Source: an uncultured Desulfovibrio sp.
GTDB lineage: Bacteria; Desulfobacterota; Desulfovibrionia; Desulfovibrionales; Desulfovibrionaceae
Reading direction: 5' to 3'
Assembly: GCA_937926875.1 (NCBI GenBank)
Contig: CALBAX010000091.1
Span: 1-10,118, forward strand
Length of the DNA stretch: 10,118 nucleotides
The position numbers were made by a program, and so were the translations under genes. Below are positions 5,088-10,118 of this stretch, piece by piece. Positions within the stretch are counted from its first letter, which is position 1. Every line of letters starts with the position of its first letter. The notes beneath the pieces are model-generated. The model made no database searches. It was not told where the DNA came from and worked only from the letters and a program-made list of their open reading frames with translations.

Positions 5088-7265
5088 TTATGCGTCCGTC
5101 CTGCCAGCAAGCAGGCCTGAAAAGGCCGCTTCGTCCAGAACGGTGATCCCCAGGCTTTGGGCTTTTTCCAGTTTGCTGCCCGGATTTTCGCCCACCACAA
5201 GGATATCCAGTTTTTTGCTCACACTGCCCAGTACCACGGCACCGGCCGCCTCGGCCAACTGTTTGGCTTTGCCCCGCGCCATGGAAAGCGTGCCGGTAAA
5301 GAGGATGTTCTTCCCCTGCAGGGGGCCTTCCCCGCTGGTTTCGGCAGGTTCCGCCACGGCCGCGGGCCACAGGCCTGCCTCACGCAATCCGGCCAGCATG
5401 TGCTGGTTGGCTGGGCTCTCAAAAAAGCTGCGGATGGAGCTGGCCACCTCGGGCCCCACGTCCGGGAGATCCAGCAGACGCTGGGGATCGGCAGCCGCCA
5501 GGGCATCCATGTCGTGAAAATGCGCTGCCAGCATGCGGGCGGTCTGTTCGCCCACATGGCGGATGCCCAGGGCGCTGATGAGCCGGGCCAGCGTGGCATT
5601 ATGGCGGGCATCATCGAAAGCGTCCACTATCTTGCGGGCCAGCACGTCCCCCATGCGGTCGAAGGGCAGCAGATCCTGCACCGTGAGCCGGAACAGCTGT
5701 TCTGGGCTGGTGACATGACCGCTGCTGACCAGCTGTTCTATCCATTTCTGGCCCACGCCCTGCACATCCAGACCAGCCTTGGACACGAAGTGGCAGATGG
5801 AGCGCAAGCGTACTGCCGGGCAGGAGATGTTGCCACAGCGCCAGGCCGCCTCACCGGGTTCGCGATGGGCGGGCTCACCGCAGACGGGGCAGATGTGCGG
5901 GAATTCGAACGGCCTTGCGCCCGCGGGTCGTTCCTCGAGCACCGGGCCCACCACTTCGGGGATGACATCACCTGCCCGCTGCACGATGACCGTATCCCCT
6001 ACCCGCACATCTTTGGCCAGGATCTCGTCCTCGTTGTGCAGGGTGGCGCGGGTGACCATGACCCCACCAACGGCCACCGGTTCCAGCTGGGCCACGGGGG
6101 TCAGGACGCCCGTGCGTCCCACCTGGATCTCGATACCGGTCAGACGGGTATGCACCTGCATGGCCGGGAATTTGAAGGCGATGGCGAAGCGCGGCGCACG
6201 GGCCGTGAAGCCCAGGGCCTCCTGCGCTTCCAGATCATCCTGCTTGGCCACGGCACCGTCGATCTCCATGGGAAAATCCGCCCTGCCCTGACGCACGCTT
6301 TCCACATAGGCTTCCACAGCGGCCGGATCGGCGCAAAGCTTGCCGTCAGGCGGCGTCAAAAAGCCGTATTCGCGCAGCCGGGCCGCCAGCTCGTGCTGGA
6401 AATGACAGGGTTCCGCCTGCCCCCAGCGGGCCTCGCCCAGGCTGTAGGCCAAAAAGCGCAGGGGCATCTGCTGGGTGTTGGCCACATCCAGCTGGCGCAG
6501 GGCCCCGGCAGCGGCATTGCGCGGATTGGCCAGCAGCTTCTGGCCCAGGGATTCCCGGCGCTCGTTGATGGCGGCAAAATCCTTTTTGTAGATGACCACT
6601 TCGCCGCGCACTTCCAGCCGTTCCGGGAAGGGACCGGCCCCGCGCAGCCGCAGGGGGACCGTACGGATGGTGCGCACGGCCTCGGTGACCACTTCGCCCT
6701 CTTCCCCATCCCCGCGGGTCAGCGCCTGTTGCAGGATGCCGTTCTCATAGATGATCTCCAGGGCAAGACCATCCAGCTTCGGGTCACACCAGAAGGCCAG
6801 CGGAGTTTCTGGCAGGGCACGCTGCATGCGGGCCACGAATTCCTGCCAATCTTCAGAGGAAAAGACGTTGTCCAGACCGTACATGCGCTGGCGGTGGCGC
6901 TGTTTGGGCAGGCCGCCCAGCAGGCCGCCCCCCACGCGCAGCGTGGGCGAATGGGAGCTGCGCCATTGCGGATGGTCTTCCTCCAGCGCTTTCAGCTCCC
7001 GGAACAGGGCATCGTACTGGTCGTCGCTGATGAGCGGCTTGTCCAGCGTATGATACAGATAATTATGGTGCTCCAGGATAATCGTCAGCCATGCCATCCG
7101 CTCCTGGGGCCTGTCCCTGGGCGGTTCGGGCAGGCTCAAAGGATCCACAGGCGCTGCGGATGCGGCGGACGGCGCAACGGCGTTGTCAGCCGCCTTTTTC
7201 TCGGCCTGCTTTTGGGTGGCAGGCACGGCAGGTGCGCCGAAAAGGGAAAGCTGTTCTGGACTCAT
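5088..7265 (-). CDS. ligA: NAD-dependent DNA ligase LigA with N-terminal extension
   Basis: Seals DNA nicks using NAD+, joining Okazaki fragments and repair patches. Domains in order (725 residues, numbered from this ATG): extension 1-50; Ia domain (YLYH...ISDDQYD) about 60-90; adenylation domain with nucleophile Lys163 in KLDG, EVRGEV, NPRNAAAGALRQLD and IAFKFPA; OB fold; four-Cys zinc finger (CPVCG...CGNISCPA); helix-hairpin-helix repeats; C-terminal BRCT (LFTGTL to the end). The frame also allows GTG at 7271, overlapping the uvrB stop, but GGAG at 7274-7271 sits five bases before the ATG at 7265, which is preferred. The Ala/Pro-rich extension of about 50 residues is absent from E. coli LigA (671 residues) and carries QLSLF at 5-9, a perfect sliding-clamp-binding motif. 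Several usually conserved active-site positions are changed. Confidence 0.96.
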   Translation of the reverse strand: MSPEQLSLFGAPAVPATQKQAEKKAADNAVAPSAASAAPVDPLSLPEPPRDRPQERMAWLTIILEHHNYLYHTLDKPLISDDQYDALFRELKALEEDHPQWRSSHSPTLRVGGGLLGGLPKQRHRQRMYGLDNVFSSEDWQEFVARMQRALPETPLAFWCDPKLDGLALEIIYENGILQQALTRGDGEEGEVVTEAVRTIRTVPLRLRGAGPFPERLEVRGEVVIYKKDFAAINERRESLGQKLLANPRNAAAGALRQLDVANTQQMPLRFLAYSLGEARWGQAEPCHFQHELAARLREYGFLTPPDGKLCADPAAVEAYVESVRQGRADFPMEIDGAVAKQDDLEAQEALGFTARAPRFAIAFKFPAMQVHTRLTGIEIQVGRTGVLTPVAQLEPVAVGGVMVTRATLHNEDEILAKDVRVGDTVIVQRAGDVIPEVVGPVLEERPAGARPFEFPHICPVCGEPAHREPGEAAWRCGNISCPAVRLRSICHFVSKAGLDVQGVGQKWIEQLVSSGHVTSPEQLFRLTVQDLLPFDRMGDVLARKIVDAFDDARHNATLARLISALGIRHVGEQTARMLAAHFHDMDALAAADPQRLLDLPDVGPEVASSIRSFFESPANQHMLAGLREAGLWPAAVAEPAETSGEGPLQGKNILFTGTLSMARGKAKQLAEAAGAVVLGSVSKKLDILVVGENPGSKLEKAQSLGITVLDEAAFSGLLAGRTDA
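7239..7253 (-). other. Candidate beta-clamp-binding motif QLSLF in LigA
   Basis: Residues 5-9 of LigA read QLSLF, identical to the consensus pentapeptide QL[SD]LF by which bacterial polymerases and repair proteins dock on the DnaN sliding clamp. It lies in a likely disordered N-terminal tail, the usual setting for such peptides. Function is inferred from the match alone. Confidence 0.5.
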
Positions 7266-7267
7266 GA

Positions 7268-9292
7268 TCACTCCGGCAGGGCGATAAGGCGTTCACGCAG
7301 GGCCCGGATACGGTCCCGCAGGGCGGCGGCACGCTCGAACTCCAGTTCCCGGGCCGCCTCGCGCATCTCTTTTTCCAGACGCTGAACCAGCGCTGCGGTA
7401 TCTTCGGCGGTCAGGGGCACGGCATCGTCCTGACGGGACACACGCCCCCTGCCCTTGCCACGGGACGAAGAACCGGTATCCACATACAGGGCATCCAGCG
7501 GAGATTCAAGACTTTTCCGGGTGCTCCGCGGTGTGATGCCGTGCTCCGTGTTATAGGCTGTCTGCTTGGCCCGGCGCCGTTCGGTCTCGTCCATGGCCGC
7601 ACGCATGGAGGCCGTGACCGTATCGGCATACAGGATGACATGCCCGTGGACGTTACGCGCCGCGCGGCCAAAGGTCTGGATGAGCGAACCTGTGGAGCGC
7701 AGGAAGCCTTCCTTGTCGGCGTCGAGGATGCAGACCAGCGAGACCTCGGGGATGTCCAGGCCTTCGCGCAGCAGGTTGATGCCCACCAGCACATCGAACT
7801 CACCTTGCCGCAGGGCCCTGATGATCTGCAAACGCTCCAGGGTGTCGATATCCGAATGCAGGTAGCGGGCATTGACGCCCATATTGCAACAATAGTCGGT
7901 CAGGTCTTCGGCCATGCGCTTGGTAAGGGTGGTCACCAGTACCCGTTCCCCACGCCCGATGCGCTCCCGGCATTCTCCCAGCAGGTCTTCCATCTGTCCC
8001 TTGATGGGACGCACTTCCACTTCCGGATCCACCAGGCCCGTGGGCCGGATGATCTGTTCGGAAATGATGCCCTGGGACTGATCCATCTCGTATTTGCCCG
8101 GTGTGGCCGAAACGTAGACCACCTGATGCAGCAGGGAGCGGAACTCGTCGAATTGCAGGGGCCGGTTGTCCAGGGCCGAGGGCAGGCGGAAGCCGTAGTC
8201 CACAAGGGTCTGCTTGCGCGAACGGTCGCCCTTGAACATGCCGCCCACCTGAGGCACGGTGATGTGGGACTCGTCCACGAACAGGATGAAATCCTCGGGA
8301 AAATAGTTGAGCAGGCAGGAAGGCGGTTCCCCGGCCTTGCGGCCGTCCAGATGGCGGGAATAATTCTCGATGCCGTTGCAGTAGCCCAGCTCTTCGATCA
8401 TCTCCAGATCCAGCTGGGTCCGCTGCTCCAGACGCTGTGCCTCCACCAGACGACCGCTCGCCTTGAAGGCCGTCAGCCGTTCCAGCAGCTCCTGCCGGAT
8501 GTCGGCCGTGGTCCGTTTAAGGTTGTCCTGGGCAGAAACGAAGTGGCTGGCCGGATAGATGACGGTCTTGCCCACTTCCGCCAGCACGTCTCCGGTCAGC
8601 GGATCCACCTCGCGCATGGAGTCGATGTCGTCGCCAAAAAACTCGATACGCAGGGCCCGCTCGTGATGGTAGGCGGGGATGATCTCCAGCACGTCCCCGC
8701 GCACACGGAAGGTACCACGATGGAAGTCATAGTCATTGCGTTCGTACTGGACTTCCACCAGACGGGTGATGAGGGCATCCATGGACATATGCTGCCCCAC
8801 TTCCACCGGGATGATCATGCGTGCGTAGAACTCGGGCGAGCCCAGACCGTAGATGCAGGAGACCGAAGCCACGATGACCACATCGCGCCGGGTCAGCAGG
8901 GCATGGGTCGCGGCATGGCGCAATTTGTCGATATTGTCGTTGATGGACGAGTCTTTCTCGATGTAGGTGTCCGAGGCGGGCACATAGGCTTCCGGCTGGT
9001 AGTAGTCGTAATAACTGACGAAATACTCCACAGCATTCTGCGGGAAAAATTCGCGGAACTCGTTGTAGAGCTGGGCGGCCAGCGTCTTGTTGGGGGCCAG
9101 CACCAGCGCCGGACGTCCGCAACGGGCAATGACATTGGCCATGGTGAAGGTCTTGCCGGAGCCGGTCACGCCCAGCAGGATCTGTTCCGGGACACCGGCT
9201 TCCAGATTGGCCACCAGGGAGTCGATGGCCTCCGGCTGGTCACCTGTGGGGACATAGGCGCTATGGAGCTTGAAAGGGGACTGGTTCATCAT
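7268..9292 (-). CDS. uvrB: Excinuclease ABC subunit UvrB
   Basis: Damage-verifying subunit of nucleotide excision repair: loaded by UvrA, it opens the helix, checks the lesion and recruits UvrC for incision. Visible motifs: Walker A GVTGSGKT at residues 41-48; the Tyr-rich beta-hairpin region YYDYYQPEAYVP from about 94, which clamps one DNA strand; VDESH (helicase motif II) at 339-343; SATPGKYE; motif VI QTFGRAARN; and a C-terminal UVR domain (about 630-668) that contacts UvrC. The 674 residues are full length and no key residue is missing. It begins ATGATG; the first ATG overlaps the aat stop codon (ATGA), so translation is probably coupled to aat, and only a weak GAG ribosome site is present. 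The stop codon overlaps the possible GTG start of ligA. Confidence 0.98.
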   Translation of the reverse strand: MMNQSPFKLHSAYVPTGDQPEAIDSLVANLEAGVPEQILLGVTGSGKTFTMANVIARCGRPALVLAPNKTLAAQLYNEFREFFPQNAVEYFVSYYDYYQPEAYVPASDTYIEKDSSINDNIDKLRHAATHALLTRRDVVIVASVSCIYGLGSPEFYARMIIPVEVGQHMSMDALITRLVEVQYERNDYDFHRGTFRVRGDVLEIIPAYHHERALRIEFFGDDIDSMREVDPLTGDVLAEVGKTVIYPASHFVSAQDNLKRTTADIRQELLERLTAFKASGRLVEAQRLEQRTQLDLEMIEELGYCNGIENYSRHLDGRKAGEPPSCLLNYFPEDFILFVDESHITVPQVGGMFKGDRSRKQTLVDYGFRLPSALDNRPLQFDEFRSLLHQVVYVSATPGKYEMDQSQGIISEQIIRPTGLVDPEVEVRPIKGQMEDLLGECRERIGRGERVLVTTLTKRMAEDLTDYCCNMGVNARYLHSDIDTLERLQIIRALRQGEFDVLVGINLLREGLDIPEVSLVCILDADKEGFLRSTGSLIQTFGRAARNVHGHVILYADTVTASMRAAMDETERRRAKQTAYNTEHGITPRSTRKSLESPLDALYVDTGSSSRGKGRGRVSRQDDAVPLTAEDTAALVQRLEKEMREAARELEFERAAALRDRIRALRERLIALPE
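7271..7274 (-). promoter_or_regulatory. Ribosome binding site deciding the ligA start
   Basis: GGAG lies inside the last uvrB codons, five bases before the ATG at 7265. It partly overlaps the alternative GTG at 7271, so it can serve the ATG but not the GTG. This argues that LigA begins MSPEQLSLF. Confidence 0.6.
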
Positions 9293-10047
9293 CGCTCGTC
9301 GGGAAGCCAGCCCCGGGCAGCATCATAGCGGAAAGGGATCCGCCATGGCTGCCACGGCAGCTGGGAGACAGGTTCAGGATCGGGGGCGGGCACAGCCTGC
9401 CGCAGGAGCACCAGGAATTCCTTGCGGGAGATGTCCCGCGCGCCCATGGCCAGCATGTGGGGCGTAGCCTGCTGGCAGTCCAGCAAGAGGAAATCCCGGC
9501 CGCGCAGGAACTCCACCAGGCCCGCAAGGGCCGCCCGCGAGGCCTCGGGGCAGAGGTGGAACATGGATTCCCCGAAAAAGGCCCGTCCCAGCGCCACACC
9601 GTACAGGCCGCCCATAAGTTCCCCATCCCGCCAGGCCTCCACGGAATGGGCATAGCCCAGGGCATGCAGACGTTCATAGGCCGCTATCATCTCGGGCAGT
9701 ATCCAGGTGCCGCCTCCGTCACGACGTGGCGCCGCACAGGCCCGGATGACGCGGGAAAAGGCCGTATCCATGCGCAGCCCGAACGGGCGATTGCGCAAGG
9801 CCCGGGCACTGCGGCGCGGCAGATGGAAAGCATCCAGAGGCAGCACACAGCGGGGATCAGGACACCACCATAACAGGGGCATGTCCTCACCGTACCAGGG
9901 AAAGATGCCCCTGCTGTAAGCTGCCAGCAGACGTGCCGGCAGCAGGTCGCCACCGGCGCACAATATCCCTTCTGTAGTACAGCAGCCCGGCGTGGGGAAC
10001 TGTGCCGCGTACAGGGCTATCTGCTCACGCATCTTTGCGGCCGTCAT
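9289..10047 (-). CDS. aat: Leucyl/phenylalanyl-tRNA-protein transferase
   Basis: Transfers Leu or Phe from charged tRNA to proteins with N-terminal Lys or Arg, creating an N-degron that ClpS delivers to ClpAP. Family blocks are clear (252 residues): GILCAGGDLLPARLLAAYSRGIFPWY at 27-52 with LWWCPDPR following, TWILPEMIAAYERLH, GGLYGVALGRAFFGESMF (Glu160 in GES) and LLDCQ (Asp190, Gln192). E. coli Aat has 234 residues. The frame stays open to an ATG at 10110, but the ATG at 10047 has GGAGG six bases ahead and removes an Arg-rich 21-residue leader that is really clpA coding sequence; it is preferred. The gene overlaps the clpA end by 23 bases and uvrB by 4. Sitting directly behind clpA, which acts on its products, supports the call. 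Confidence 0.96.
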   Translation of the reverse strand: MTAAKMREQIALYAAQFPTPGCCTTEGILCAGGDLLPARLLAAYSRGIFPWYGEDMPLLWWCPDPRCVLPLDAFHLPRRSARALRNRPFGLRMDTAFSRVIRACAAPRRDGGGTWILPEMIAAYERLHALGYAHSVEAWRDGELMGGLYGVALGRAFFGESMFHLCPEASRAALAGLVEFLRGRDFLLLDCQQATPHMLAMGARDISRKEFLVLLRQAVPAPDPEPVSQLPWQPWRIPFRYDAARGWLPDER

Positions 10048-10118
10048 CCCCCTCCTCCGCTTCCGCGCCCTGAGCAGGGGTCGCGTCAGGGAACTGGAGC
10101 GCGAGTTCATTGTCCTTG
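10025..10118 (-). CDS. clpA: ClpA C-terminal end (partial)
   Basis: An open frame enters from the window edge and stops with TGA at 10027-10025, giving 30 residues: KDNELALQFPDATP, then an acidic Ala/Glu/Asp-rich tail ending GRKDA. The NEL-hydrophobic-x-F pattern resembles the last strand of ClpA (E. coli ends NELTYGF before its tail), the unfoldase that feeds the ClpP protease. The neighbouring aat gene belongs to the same N-degron pathway, and clpA-aat is a common pairing. The fragment is short, so identity rests mainly on the tail pattern and context. It overlaps the start of aat by 23 bases. Confidence 0.65.
   Translation of the reverse strand, partial: KDNELALQFPDATPAQGAEAEEGDDGRKDA
10051..10058 (-). 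promoter_or_regulatory. Ribosome binding site deciding the aat start
   Basis: GGAGGAGG, within the end of clpA, lies at proper spacing (six bases after the first GGAGG) before the ATG at 10047. It selects this start over the ATGs at 10110 and 10032, neither of which shows a comparable site. Confidence 0.65.

Noticed and set aside
5157..7385. 742-codon open frame on the plus strand opposite ligA
   Set aside because: It is a shadow of GC-rich ligA codons; the minus-strand frame encodes every LigA motif and the antisense product resembles no family I know.
7541..9328. 595-codon open frame on the plus strand opposite uvrB
   Set aside because: Antisense shadow; UvrB on the minus strand is full length with all helicase motifs.
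10048..10110. Upstream ATG giving Aat an extra 21-residue Arg-rich leader
   Set aside because: Those bases encode the ClpA tail in another frame, and a strong ribosome site points to the ATG at 10047.

Overview
The window is a dense block of housekeeping genes, all on the minus strand, so transcription runs from high to low coordinates. GC-rich coding sequence, gene content and gene order (clpA-aat-uvrB-ligA-dapB) suggest a Desulfovibrio-like member of the Desulfovibrionaceae. That assignment rests on recall of gene order and protein style, not on a database search.

Right part (10118 down to about 3735): this looks like one long operon. It starts with the last 30 codons of clpA, then aat, uvrB, ligA, dapB and a small gene of unknown function. 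It closes at a GC-rich hairpin at 3735-3756. The junctions are very tight: clpA/aat overlap by 23 bases, aat/uvrB overlap as ATGA, and ligA starts at the end of uvrB. ClpA and Aat belong to the bacterial N-degron pathway. UvrB and LigA act at the incision and sealing ends of nucleotide excision repair. DapB makes lysine and diaminopimelate. The small gene begins with a ribbon-helix-helix-like segment, and two inverted repeats lie just upstream of it, one of them a perfect 26-bp palindrome across the dapB stop codon.

Middle (3603-3761): a 159-bp AT-rich gap carries the terminator, a second hairpin followed by seven T residues, and a good sigma-70-type promoter (TTCACA, 17 bp, TATAAC) pointing at sbcD.

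Left part (3602 down to 1): sbcD appears intact. sbcC starts 8 bases after it but is cut short at 772 residues, about 170 residues past its zinc hook, and lacks the whole C-terminal ATPase lobe. At the break, another reading frame on the same strand encodes a ZIP metal-transporter motif (ALHKLPEG). This looks like a junction between two incomplete genes: a real deletion or rearrangement, or an assembly chimera.

Most interesting points: the sbcC/ZIP junction; a perfect beta-clamp-binding motif (QLSLF) in a non-standard N-terminal extension of LigA; and the palindromes around the RHH-like small gene. No RNA genes, insertion sequences, CRISPR arrays or phage genes were seen, and no gene-free stretch exceeds 300 bases.
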